NCBI RefSeq assembly: GCF_027980145.1
Contig: NZ_JAMZNK010000018.1
Location: forward strand, 1 to 64,000
DNA from: Flavobacterium azizsancarii
GTDB lineage: Bacteria; Bacteroidota; Bacteroidia; Flavobacteriales; Flavobacteriaceae
Length of the DNA: 64,000 nt
Reading direction: 5' to 3'
Shown here: one piece after another, positions 1-10,200 of the stretch
Layout of the letters: each line of letters starts with the position of its first letter
Position numbering within the stretch: the first letter of the stretch is position 1
The notes under the pieces: model-generated
Told to the model about the DNA's origin: nothing
What the model saw: only the letters and a program-made list of their open reading frames with translations
The model's database searches: none
Program-made: the position numbers and the translations under genes

Positions 1-146
1 CGCAGTCGCAGTCGCAGTCGCAGTCGCAGTCGCAGTCGCAGTCGCAGTCGCAGTCGCAGTCGCAGTCGCAGTCGCAGTCGCAGTCGCAGTCGCAGTCGCA
101 GTCGCAGTCGCAGTCGCAGTCGCAGTCGCAGTCGCAGTCGCAGTCG
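1..146. repeat. Hexamer tandem repeat (CGCAGT)n
   Basis: About 24 perfect copies of the 6-bp unit CGCAGT run from the window edge to position 146, so the array probably extends further left. No interruption is visible. It abuts a terminator and no gene can be assigned to it inside the window. A degenerate relative of the unit (accgcgactgaaac) lies near 262-275, on the other side of the terminator. Confidence 0.95.
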
Positions 147-154
147 CCACTAAT

Positions 155-192
155 AAAAAAGGCAGAAAACTATTTAGTTTTCTGCCTTTTTT
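155..192. terminator. Bidirectional rho-independent terminator
   Basis: A near-perfect stem, AAAGGCAGAAAACTA paired with TAGTTTTCTGCCTTT, is flanked by an A-run on the left and a T-run on the right, so it can work on either strand. It lies about 90 bp downstream of the leftward dehydrogenase gene and probably ends that transcript. Confidence 0.85.
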
Positions 193-280
193 ATTAACCT
201 TATTAAAACCTACAGCTTTGACAAAATTTACCCGCCCTCAAAAATGAAAACTAAAAACTGAGACCGCGACTGAAACCTCC

Positions 281-1483
281 TTATTTCCCGTCTACATAAT
301 CCTGTAAATAGCTAAATCTTTCGGTTAATTTTCCTTTCTCCGTTATTTTTGCACGCTGCAGTATTCCGTCTTTATCTCCATTAAAAAAGGCAGGAATTAC
401 GTGTTCCATAAATTGTTCGCCAAAACCTTCGCTGGCGTCTTTTGGAATTTCGCATGGCAAATTATCAACTGCCATAACGACAACAGCTGCAGGATGAAAC
501 ACCTCTACTTCTCTATCTTCTAAAGGAAAGTATCCATAAATAGGTTCTTCGATTGTAGACGAACGCAAAGTACATGCAATTGGTCCTTTTACATCACAAG
601 ATATATCAGCAACAACTTTTAATTTGCAGTCACTCGCATTCAGCATTTCTTTCGTTAAAATCATCGGAGCACCAGCCCCATAAAAATGTCCTGCGAAATA
701 GATATCCGAAACTTTAGTAAACTTTTCAAAATCTGAAACATATTCATCAGGATGCGCAACGAAATCCTGAAAATCCAAAACCTTTCCATCAGTGCGTTTA
801 TTATACTCTAAAACATCTAACTGAATGTAAACTGGTTGTGTATAATTTTTAGTTAAGTAATTCTCAACTGTAATTTCTTTTACTTTAATAGCGTCCAAAA
901 TTTCTTTTGCTCCGTTCCCCACTTTTCCGGTTCCGGTAAGCACAAATTTTAATGCGGGTAAATTAATACGTTTCAAATGCATGATAAGTGCATCTTTTCC
1001 TGAAAGAGTTTCTGCTTTTGGTAATTTAAATAATTCAAATTTTATTCCAAAAGCGCGAATTCCGTTATAAACACCAACCATTCCGGCATACCTTCCAAAA
1101 CCAATTAAACGGCGATTTTGATCATCAACAATAGTTTCATGATCATATAGATCAATGTTTTTCTCTAAAATTGCTTTTAACAATTTCTGATTATAAGGCT
1201 GCTTCTTTATTGTATGAGAAAAAAAGAAATATGCTTTTTCCGGGATTAAATTTTCAACAGGAACTTCTTTTACTCCAAATAAAACATCACAATTAGAAAC
1301 ATCATCCGTAACAGTAATTCCCATACTTTGATATTGAACATCCGTAAAAATCCTAATATCTGAACTTTCTACCTCAACGATAGCTTCATTATAAGTTTGT
1401 TTCAGTTTTACGAGTTCGCTTGGCGAAAATACAACACGTCTGTCAGGCGGATTTTTTCTTTCCTTAATAATTCCAAATTTCAT
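281..1483 (-). CDS. NAD(P)-dependent alanine/saccharopine dehydrogenase-like oxidoreductase
   Basis: A 400-residue protein that starts MKFGIIKERKNPPDRRVVFS, the pattern of the N-terminal domain of alanine dehydrogenase, transhydrogenase and lysine-forming saccharopine dehydrogenase. A glycine-rich nucleotide-binding loop (TGTGKVGNGA) follows around residues 184-193. The overall length fits the family. It should be a soluble cytoplasmic amino-acid dehydrogenase or a related enzyme; the substrate cannot be read from the sequence. It is monocistronic and leftward, with the terminator at 155-192 downstream and about 240 bp of AT-rich DNA shared with the divergent gene at 1721. Family is fairly sure, exact reaction is not. 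Confidence 0.8.
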   Translation of the reverse strand: MKFGIIKERKNPPDRRVVFSPSELVKLKQTYNEAIVEVESSDIRIFTDVQYQSMGITVTDDVSNCDVLFGVKEVPVENLIPEKAYFFFSHTIKKQPYNQKLLKAILEKNIDLYDHETIVDDQNRRLIGFGRYAGMVGVYNGIRAFGIKFELFKLPKAETLSGKDALIMHLKRINLPALKFVLTGTGKVGNGAKEILDAIKVKEITVENYLTKNYTQPVYIQLDVLEYNKRTDGKVLDFQDFVAHPDEYVSDFEKFTKVSDIYFAGHFYGAGAPMILTKEMLNASDCKLKVVADISCDVKGPIACTLRSSTIEEPIYGYFPLEDREVEVFHPAAVVVMAVDNLPCEIPKDASEGFGEQFMEHVIPAFFNGDKDGILQRAKITEKGKLTERFSYLQDYVDGK

Positions 1484-1702
1484 TTATAGCAGATTAAAAT
1501 AATTATTAATATAACTTTTTGAACTCATTTTGTTTCAAATATAACAAATTTAGTTAAAGTTTTGTTGTTAAAAATCAATTTAGAATGTTCGCAAACTGTT
1601 AAAAGCTGACTAACAAACAACTAATTAAACAAAATCTTAATTTTTTGTTAAAACTACCTTTTTGGTTACACAAAATTGGCAAAACATAAATATTGAATTC
1701 TA

Positions 1703-1710
1703 TATATTTG
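1703..1710 (+). promoter_or_regulatory. Putative -7 element TATATTTG
   Basis: A perfect match to the Bacteroidota -7 consensus TAnnTTTG. It sits only about 10 bp before the first ATG of the serine hydrolase (1721). Transcription would start very close to the ATG, which makes the second or third ATG (1724, 1730) possible real starts. No well-placed -33 TTG was found. Confidence 0.5.
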
Positions 1711-1720
1711 TTTTTAAAGA

Positions 1721-2926
1721 ATGATGAAAATGAGCTTCCTTAAAAAGACAAATATACCACAAATACTTTTCCTAATTTTAGTTTTAGGGTCATGTGGGAA
1801 AGATAAAAACACAACAAATAAAGAAGAGGTTACAATAGAAGACACCTTACCTAAGATGAAGTCTTTAGGTCCTGAAAAACGACTTACGCAAGCTTATATA
1901 AATTCAGTAACCGGAAGGATAAATCACTTTTATAATAAAAACTGGCCAAACAATTCTATGAATGGCGGATTTTTGGTAGCCAGAAATGGTCAAATTATTT
2001 TTGAAAGATATAATGGTTATGCCAACAAAAATGAAGGCACAACAATTACAGCCGATACTCCGTTGCATATTGCATCAGTAAGTAAAGTTTTAACAGCAAC
2101 TGCTGTTTTGAAATTGGTAAATGCAGGTAAACTTGATTTGGATCAAAAAGTAAATACGATACTAAAGACTTTCCCGTACCCGGATTGTACAATACGAATG
2201 CTGCTTAGCCATCGTAGTGGAATGCGTAATTATGCTTATTTTACAGATCGCGATAAATCAGTTTGGGACAGACATAATCAATTAACGAATAAAGATATTC
2301 TTAATATTCTGGCAACTAAAGATATTGGCCTGGAATCAAAAACAGGAACACGTTTTAGTTACTGTAATACGAATTATGCAATGCTTGCTCTTATCATAGA
2401 GAAAATAACCGGACTGACTTACAAAGAAGCCATGACTCAAATGGTTTTTAAACCTTTAGGAATGTCCAATACTTTTGTTTTAGATAATGAAAAAGACAGA
2501 AAAACAATTGTTCCTTCTTATAAAGGTAATGGTGTAGAAATTGGTTTTGATTATCTGGATTGTGTTTATGGTGATAAAAACATCTACTCTACTCCACGTG
2601 ATTTACTAAAGTTTGACAGAGCGAGAAATGCTCCGGATTTTCTGAAACCAGAACTTTTAAAACAAGTTTATACGGGTTATAGTAATGAGAGAAAAGGCAC
2701 AAAAAATTACGGTTTAGGAATTAGAATGATCAATTGGGATTCAGGACAGAATTATTACTTTCATAACGGTTGGTGGCACGGAAATACCTCATCATATATT
2801 CCGTTACAAAAAGAAAATGTTACCATAATTGCTTTATCAAATAAAATGACGAGAAACACTTATGCAGTTCGTAAACTGGCTCCAATTTTTGGTGATTATC
2901 CGTTTAATTTTAAAGATGAAGAATAA
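1721..2926 (+). CDS. Serine beta-lactamase-family (class C/AmpC-like) lipoprotein hydrolase
   Basis: 401 residues. An N-terminal hydrophobic segment ends in a lipobox (LVLGSC, Cys25), so the mature protein is probably a lipoprotein. The penicillin-binding fold signatures are present: SxxK as S119-V-S-K122, a YxN-type motif as Y214-C-N, and HNGWWHG near residue 350 in place of the usual KTG/HTG. The length fits the beta-lactamase-related serine hydrolases (Pfam Beta-lactamase), which include esterases, DD-peptidases and D-aminopeptidases. Substrate is unknown, and resistance should not be assumed from the family name. Three ATGs stand close together at the start. The gene runs toward ssrA with no obvious partner. 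Confidence 0.85.
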   Translation: MMKMSFLKKTNIPQILFLILVLGSCGKDKNTTNKEEVTIEDTLPKMKSLGPEKRLTQAYINSVTGRINHFYNKNWPNNSMNGGFLVARNGQIIFERYNGYANKNEGTTITADTPLHIASVSKVLTATAVLKLVNAGKLDLDQKVNTILKTFPYPDCTIRMLLSHRSGMRNYAYFTDRDKSVWDRHNQLTNKDILNILATKDIGLESKTGTRFSYCNTNYAMLALIIEKITGLTYKEAMTQMVFKPLGMSNTFVLDNEKDRKTIVPSYKGNGVEIGFDYLDCVYGDKNIYSTPRDLLKFDRARNAPDFLKPELLKQVYTGYSNERKGTKNYGLGIRMINWDSGQNYYFHNGWWHGNTSSYIPLQKENVTIIALSNKMTRNTYAVRKLAPIFGDYPFNFKDEE

Positions 2927-2972
2927 TATTATTTTTCTGCAAAATTTATTACAAAACTAACTTCAAATAGTA

Positions 2973-2980
2973 TAAATTTG
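2973..2980 (+). promoter_or_regulatory. Promoter -7 element of ssrA
   Basis: TAAATTTG matches TAnnTTTG perfectly and lies 13 bp before the 5' end of the tmRNA, a normal distance for a stable RNA start. Confidence 0.7.
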
Positions 2981-2993
2981 CAAACTAATTTTT

Positions 2994-3387
2994 GGGGTCG
3001 ACTGGTTTTGACAGCAAGTCGAATTGGAAAGTAAGCACGTCGAGCATTGAGACCTTGCTCGTAAATATAAGATCTTACAATTTTACACGGCGAAAATAAC
3101 TACGCTTTAGCTGCATAATCCGAATTATAGTAAGATTAAGCCACGTCCCTATCAGATAGGGAAGCTGGATTCTCCTTGAAAGCCTTGGTTTGTGGCGGTC
3201 AGTCCAGGAGAACCGTAAAAATAAACCTAGATTTCCATGAGCTTCGGGTGGAGATCGAAATTAAGAAGATAAGTGTTGAGTGGTTGTTCCTGACCTAGCT
3301 CAACAACGAAAATCCAATCAGGAAATAAACGTGTAGAAAGCTCTTTAGTTGCTTGTTTGGACCCGGGTTCGATTCCCGGCGACTCCA
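2994..3387 (+). ncRNA. ssrA: Transfer-messenger RNA (tmRNA)
   Basis: The 5' end GGGGTCGACTGG and the 3' end GGTTCGATTCCCGGCGACTCC form the tRNA-like domain, with the acceptor stem GGGGUC/GACUCC and a canonical T arm. The 3' CCA is not encoded; the sequence continues ACAAAA. The resume codon and tag reading frame are at 3089-3118 and encode GENNYALAA followed by TAA, a typical flavobacterial degradation tag. The RNA rescues stalled ribosomes together with SmpB and tags the nascent chain for proteolysis. A strong terminator follows directly. Confidence 0.97.
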
Positions 3388-3390
3388 CAA

Positions 3391-3427
3391 AAAAGCCTGT
3401 AAACTTATTGTTTACAGGCTTTTTTTT
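3391..3427 (+). terminator. Rho-independent terminator of ssrA
   Basis: Stem AAGCCTGTAAAC / GTTTACAGGCTT with loop TTATT, followed by a run of eight or more T. Confidence 0.95.
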
Positions 3428-3478
3428 ATTTATAATAACATTATTATAAATAAACTCTTAGCAGAAACTGAAATCAAA

Positions 3479-3508
3479 AAAAACCACTCTTTTTAAGAGT
3501 GGCTTTTT
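3479..3508 (-). terminator. Rho-independent terminator of the leftward beta-barrel gene
   Basis: Read on the minus strand: AGCCACTCTT, short loop, AAGAGTGGTT, then a run of T. It lies 25 bp past the stop codon of the gene at 3533-4174 and separates it from ssrA. Confidence 0.85.
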
Positions 3509-3532
3509 AGAAAGGCTTAAATAACACTAACT

Positions 3533-4174
3533 CTATTTAAAAAAATAGCCAATCGTAATTTGAAAAGTTCTATTCTTCATGTCATTATCAATGAAATAAT
3601 TGGCATCGCCATCTTTAAAAACATTAGAATATGAGATATTATACCTTACATCTGTATAAAATTTATCTTTAAACTGATATCCCAATCCAAAATTTACAGA
3701 AGTATCTATATCGGATGAATACTTTTTTAAATTAAAACTTTCATGATTTTCATATCCCAAAAAATTATCCTGATATTTATTGTCAGCCTTAAGAAGTATT
3801 CCTATTTGAGGTCCAGCCTGCACACTTAATCCTTTCATAACATAATATTTCAACATTACCGGAATATTTAAGTAGTTCAGCTTAATAGTGCTTTTGTAAC
3901 TCGAATTTGTTACATCCTGATCAGAAAAGGACACTTTTCCCCCTTGTTGGCTGTACAATAACTCCGGTTGAAGCGAAAAATTTTTCGCCATCGGAATTTC
4001 AACCATAATTCCGGCGGTAAATCCCGTTTTGCCTGATGAATCCAATTCACTTTCGTCAAAAGCAAGGCTGGAAATATTTAAACCTGCTTTTACACCTAAT
4101 CTAACTTTTTGAGATTGTGCCATCACAGGCAATCCTAAAAAGAGTGTGCATAACATTAGCATATATTTTTTCAT
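3533..4174 (-). CDS. Outer-membrane beta-barrel protein (porin / PorT-like family)
   Basis: 213 residues. A clear signal peptide (MKKYMLMLCTLFLGLPVMAQ) is followed by alternating beta-strand sequence (RLGVKAGLNISSL, FTAGIMVEIPM, FSLQPELLYSQQGG, YYVMKGLSVQAGPQIGILL) and ends in an aromatic strand (FQITIGYFFK). This is the usual look of the small Bacteroidota 'outer membrane beta-barrel' or PorT-type family, an eight-strand barrel of about 200 residues. The function is unknown. It lies 64 bp downstream of the giant metalloprotease gene on the same strand, with a large hairpin between them, so the two may be co-transcribed. Confidence 0.8.
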   Translation of the reverse strand: MKKYMLMLCTLFLGLPVMAQSQKVRLGVKAGLNISSLAFDESELDSSGKTGFTAGIMVEIPMAKNFSLQPELLYSQQGGKVSFSDQDVTNSSYKSTIKLNYLNIPVMLKYYVMKGLSVQAGPQIGILLKADNKYQDNFLGYENHESFNLKKYSSDIDTSVNFGLGYQFKDKFYTDVRYNISYSNVFKDGDANYFIDNDMKNRTFQITIGYFFK

Positions 4175-4188
4175 ATCATTTTTGTTTT

Positions 4189-4227
4189 AAGAATGGCAGC
4201 TCTCAATTTTTGAAAGCGACCATTCTT
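4189..4227 (-). other. Long intercistronic hairpin between protease and beta-barrel genes
   Basis: Two stacked inverted repeats, AAGAATGG/CCATTCTT outside and GCTTTCAA/TTGAGAGC inside, fill the 64-bp gap. There is no T-run on the minus strand, so it is not a classical terminator. An mRNA processing or stabilising element, or partial attenuation between the two genes, is more likely. Confidence 0.6.
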
Positions 4228-4238
4228 CTTTTATATTA

Positions 4239-7200
4239 TTATTTTTTAATAATCTTGGCAGTATATTTCTTGCCTTGAACATTACACTCCAAAACATAAA
4301 CTCCGGGACTTAATCCGCTGACATTTAAGCCGGATGGCATAGTTGCATAAGTTTTACTCGATATTGCTTTACCATCTATTGCGTATATATTGATTTTTGC
4401 CTGTCCTTCTCCTTTATCTGCCAGGAAAATATTTACATTATCAACCGCCGGATTTGGGAATACCCTAAAAGGATTTGTTATTTTTCCAACAAGCATACCT
4501 TTTGAATCAAATGGTGCAGAAATACTATTACATCCATTATTATTAATTACCTGAAGACTATAATTTCCTTCCCAAATTGTCATTATAGATTTTTCAGTTG
4601 CATTTTGTATAGGTCTTTCATTTAGGAACCATTGGTACGAAATAGCATCTGCCGATGCTGTTAATTTTTTATCGCCAATAACCTGAATTTCCGGTATGAT
4701 ATTATTTTCAAGAATTGAAATTGTAGTGTTTAAAATCTTACCAATACCATTTTCATTATAAACAGTTACATAATAATCTCCACTTTCTGTTGTAGTGTAA
4801 ATTGGTTCTGTTGAATTATCAAACCATTCGTAATATTTATAGTTTCCGGGAGACAAAACAACCTCGGGACCGCAAATTACGCCACTTGCCAATTCAGATT
4901 CAAAAGTATCAAATGTTACAGTTATCGTTTCCGTAAGTATGCATCCATTTCTCATCACGATTGTTACTGTATAATCGCCAGCTTTATTAATCGAAATACC
5001 ATTGGCAGTATCTCCTGTACTCCATTTATATGACAGAACTTCTAATTTATTCACATTAAAATTAGTTTCAGCATTTATATACAAATCTTTACCTGCATAT
5101 CCATGAATTACTGGACTGTCAAATATTTTAAAATCTGATGATACTTCGTGATATATATAGTTTTTTATCTCATTGTTTTGCGGAATAACATCATTTTCCA
5201 ATTTTGCAATTACACTAAAAACATGAGAGTCACCGCTTGTATCAAGTTTTGGCTGTTTTTTGAAAGTATACTCTATGCTTTCGCCAACGGGAATTTCTGC
5301 TTCAACTAGTTCTGAAATAGCCTCATGAGTGTTGATATATTCTAAATCTAATTGAATTGCATTTGCCTTAATCGCAACTTGTCCTTCATTAGTCAATTTA
5401 ACTTTTACTCCAGATCCGCCACAAACATCTTTTGGTGACAATATTTGTAGTGATACATCTACAATAGGATCGGTAATTGCTTTTAAATCGTCTACTACCA
5501 TATAAGAATAGCCTGTTGTCAATGAATGTCTAAATCGCAACATTATCGATTGTCCTTTGTATTTACTTACGTTAATTACTCCTCTTTGCCATTCTTTGTT
5601 TATATAACTTCCCTGTTTACTAATTTTCCATATTTCAGTCCATTCCCCTCCTATGGTTTTAATATCTACAGTAAAATCGCTATTGACATTACTTTCAATT
5701 GCATAATAAAACTCCATAGCGGTTGCATTTTCAGATAATTTATATACAGGAAAGATTAATTGTCCATATGTAGAACCATTTTCCAGTGAATGGTAAAGCA
5801 TCGTTGCAGCACTATCTCCCGTATGATCCGTAACTGGAATAAATAAGTATTTATTATCAGGTTTAACAACAGCTTTCCATGGAAAATCTCTGTCACTTTG
5901 AGTTGAAACAAATCCTTTTGCTCCAAATAATGAACCCTGAGCTACATTTGAAAAGGTTTCAATACCTAAGTTTGGTGCTTTTGCAATAACCTGAAAAGTT
6001 CCTGTCAGGCTTTCTGCCAGTTCTTTTGGTTGTCCGTCTGCAATTAGTTTTACATTAATTTCGTACTTTCCTGCTGCTAATTGTGGAATACCATCAATTT
6101 TATAAACAATGGTTTGATATTGCAATAACTGACCTATTCTTTCTAGTGCAATTGGTTCACCCACGGCTGTGCCATTTTGGGTAATTTGATACTCGATCGT
6201 AACTTTATTAATGTTATTATAAGATGAATTCTTTGCACTTACAAAAAATTCGTGCGAAGGTGCATCTTCATAAACATTTTCGGCAACACTTATATTAGAT
6301 AGTTTTAAATAATCTGCTGTCTCCTTAATCCTAATATTATCTACTGCAAAACCATTGGCAAACAAACCATTATCATCATGTTGAAAAGCCACAAGAACAC
6401 AAGATTTCCCTGCATAAGAACTTAAATTTACATGATATTCTATCCAATTTGTGATATAAGGCATTTTAAACACTGTTTCCCAGGTTTTCCCTTCATCTGT
6501 GCTTACTTTTACGTATCCATCTGAAAGTCTTTTTCCATCTCCAAAACCATCAAATGATAAATGTGCTTCTTTATAATTAGTCAAATCAAATACAGGAGAG
6601 ATCAACATATCATTTGATGAGTCACAATTGCATTTATCATCATTACTTGCCATAAAATGTGTATGTTCTGTAACATACCAGCCTGGAGAACGTAAATCTG
6701 TATTTAATCCGTGTTTCCAACCTGCAGCATCTTTATTTTCTGAAGTTCTCCATCCTTTAAATTTACTTACATCTTCAAAATCCATTAAGTATGGAAGTAC
6801 AGAAACTTTCATGTCTTCATTGTTCCAGTTATCGTAACTAAATGTGAATGAATTATTTTCTGGTTTAATATCCTGAGTCATATCATCAGGAAAAACAGAA
6901 ACCGTAATTGTATTCTCTCCTATACTTTTTAAATTAATATTTGGAATAGAATATGTTATGGTATCTCTATATTTAGTAAATACTAATGCTACTTTTTCAG
7001 TTTTTGAAAAGACTTCATTTTTTGCATTATCAAGAATCTTTACTGTAACATTAACCTGCTCTCCTGTGGTTGAGAAATTATTGATGATCTTAGTCTTTAT
7101 TGTTACATTATCATTATTAATAGTACACCCCCCAGCATCTAATTCGGCAGTTACAATTCCTAAATCATAAGGCGCATTACTAACGCGAATATTGTCTACA

Positions 7201-10200
7201 AAGGCTCCTAAAAAATTACTGGTATTGTTATTCTTAACTACTCTGAAACGAATAGCCGCTTTTTTACCCGCAAGTTCATTTAAAAGCATTCCCATTGGTT
7301 TTTTCTTTAGATCATTACTGATACCTGTAAACCATGGTCCTGAAACTAAATTATTATAATGTATTGTTTCAGGATAATCAATACCTGTAACTTTTTTCCA
7401 GTTTTGTCCTTTATCTTCAGAATATTCGACAATAACCCCATCATAACCTCTAGTAAACATGTAAATCATATCGAACTCTACATATGGAAATGCAATGTTT
7501 GTAAAATCGAATATTGGTGATTCTAATGTAAAATCAGCATTTGGAACTATTCTTTCAGTAGTACCCAGATTTATACTCGCCCATAAGTATTTTGATTTAG
7601 TATCTCTAAATGAATAAGTAGAAAGCTGCCATATAAATTTTTGATTGGTAATTAATGACTCTGAAAACCAGCCACCAGGTGTACCTTCAAAATCCATTGT
7701 GTACGGAAATTGATCTACAACCCCATTGTATACAGCATTTACGGTAGTGTTATTACTTATTACCGGATCCTGACTGTAGGTTACAAAAGATTGATAGGTA
7801 TGCAGGCCAGCTCCGGATAAATCTATAGTACTATCAAAAGGAATGGTCATTTCTGAACTCATTTTAAAAGTAGTATTCAGCGTAATGTCTTTCCAGACAG
7901 TTTGATTTCCGGGAAGCATATTTAGATATCCTATTTTTAACTGAGCCCCAACCGGAATATCCTGACAGCCTAAATTATAGAGCGTAACTGCTAATGGATG
8001 ATTTGCTGATAATGCTTCGCCCGTATACGCCGGAAGATTCAATTCTACAAGTTTAATATCAAAATCTTGTTGCCCTGGGGAAACAATTAAATCTGAAACA
8101 AAAGAAACTCCATCTTTTGCGCCAAACTCTTTAACAGGCTCGAAATCGAGTTTTACTTCTACATAATTTACTGTAGTTAAACTTATTAAATAAGGAAGTG
8201 TTTCCTGAATTTTTATAGTCGTTTCTTCCCCTACTCTCAAATCATTAGCAAAACTAATAGTACCATCATTAGTATAAAGAGAAGTAAACTTACCACCCGG
8301 AGCTGGCACCATTAATCTCAATTTATAATTTAAAGCTCCTTTTGCTGTAATTACAGTTGATCCTGTATTTTTAATTTTAACCAAAAAAGGTTCATCCCCT
8401 TTTAATGGTCCACAAATAACAGAAGGTTTTTCAATCGAAACAATTGATATTTGTTTATCTGCATACGCAAGTCCTACACCAATAGCATACCAGGCATTTG
8501 TAACTTGTTTATATTCCTCAGATCCTAATCCGTATAAATCTTCTGTCACCATTAAAGTTGCCTGACGCATATCACTAAAATTTGAAGAAGGAGATAAATA
8601 TTCCGTAAGGGTTATATAGGCAATTTTTTCAGCTTTGGCCATACCAATAGCCTTAATATCATAACTGTTATTAAGGTCATTTACGCCCTGACCACCTTCA
8701 CTCAAAAGGTAAAACCAGTAATTTGTAATTCCGCTGTTATAATGTACACCTCCGTTATCATAACTAATATCTGCGGGATTTACCCAATTTTTTCCTCCGT
8801 AGGTATCTGGCTGACTTTGAGCTTTTGGGTTAGCCATATTTCGCATACTCCCATGCGGATACAATTCACTGCCCAGCATCCAGATGTCTTCTTTTTTATT
8901 TTTTCCAACATAAAATTCTACTGACACCCCAAAGATATCACTGAAAGATTCATTCATAGCACCAGATTCTCCACGATAAATTAGCCCTGCTGAAAATTGC
9001 GTTACGGCATGAGTTAGTTCATGTGCTGTAATTCCTAAACCAACATAAGGAGTACCATTACCATCTCCAAATTGTGCCCATCCTCCTGTCCACGAAGCGT
9101 TTTCGACATTTGTTCCTAAATGTGCCAGACCAATAATTTCCATTCCTTTATTATCGACACTATTTCGGTTAAATTTTTCCGCAAAATAGTCTATTGTTTT
9201 TTGCATGCCCCAATGAATATCAATGGCCACTTCATCATGATCTTTATTATACAATTCATTCCAAATATTATCTTCATCAATAAAATCCGTCACCACCTCA
9301 TCTGAAGCATTATTTGCGTGATTCATATTCCAGGTATAAATTGGCACATTGTATTTTCCTTGCAGTGCTTCTAATCTGTATCCGTCAGCATATTGTTTGG
9401 TATTAAAAACTACTTCTCCGGAATATCTTGATTTACCTCTACCCTGACTTTGTCCCGCATAGCTGGCATCACGGTTTAGATCGATGGTAAGTACAATTTT
9501 ACCTGTATTTGCATCGACGTAGATTGTCTGACTGGATTGCGGATTCGTGGCAAAAATATCGTATTTCCAGGCGAGGTAATATTCCTTAAGCTCAGAAGAG
9601 AAATTAGGTCCAACATATACCAATTCGCCTTTTGGTTTTGTACTGAGACTTTTATTAACCACAGCGCCTAATTTTTTACTTTCCCAAATATATTGGGTAG
9701 CAATTACTGTTTTAAGCGCATACTCTAAAGCTGTGGCTGCATTTATTTTATAATTGCTGCTTACTGCTAATTTCTTAGCCGTAGACCCAAATGCATCAAT
9801 CTTAGTTTTATTTTCTCTAACCTTATAAATGGCGCCTTCAACAGGAACAGAGTTATGCATTTGCTGATAAGTGGCCAACGTTCTGCCATGATTATCAGAA
9901 ATTGATTTTAACTGCATTTTATCTGATGCAGATAAATCGAAATCACCTTTTTTAACTTCAAATATATTTTTTGCAGTCAAACTCGAAGATTTAGAAAACG
10001 ATCTTACCTTTGTACTTACGGAATCCTGCGAGCTTGTTTTCTCAATAGTATTCGTTCCTTTTTGTACAAACAATTTTTGACTTTCTTCTATTTGTTTCTT
10101 AATAGCTTCACTTTCTTCGGCAGAAAGTTCTTTACCTTTTATAATCTCTTCTTTTTGAATAAAGGGATCATTGGTATCATTAGCTTTTGCAGCATCTGAT

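Noticed and set aside
1-146. CRISPR array
   Set aside because: The 6-bp unit repeats without spacers; no repeat-spacer structure and no cas genes in the window.
1721-2926. Antibiotic resistance beta-lactamase
   Set aside because: Only the general serine hydrolase fold is supported (SxxK, YxN). The third motif is atypical, and most such lipoproteins in Bacteroidota are not resistance enzymes.
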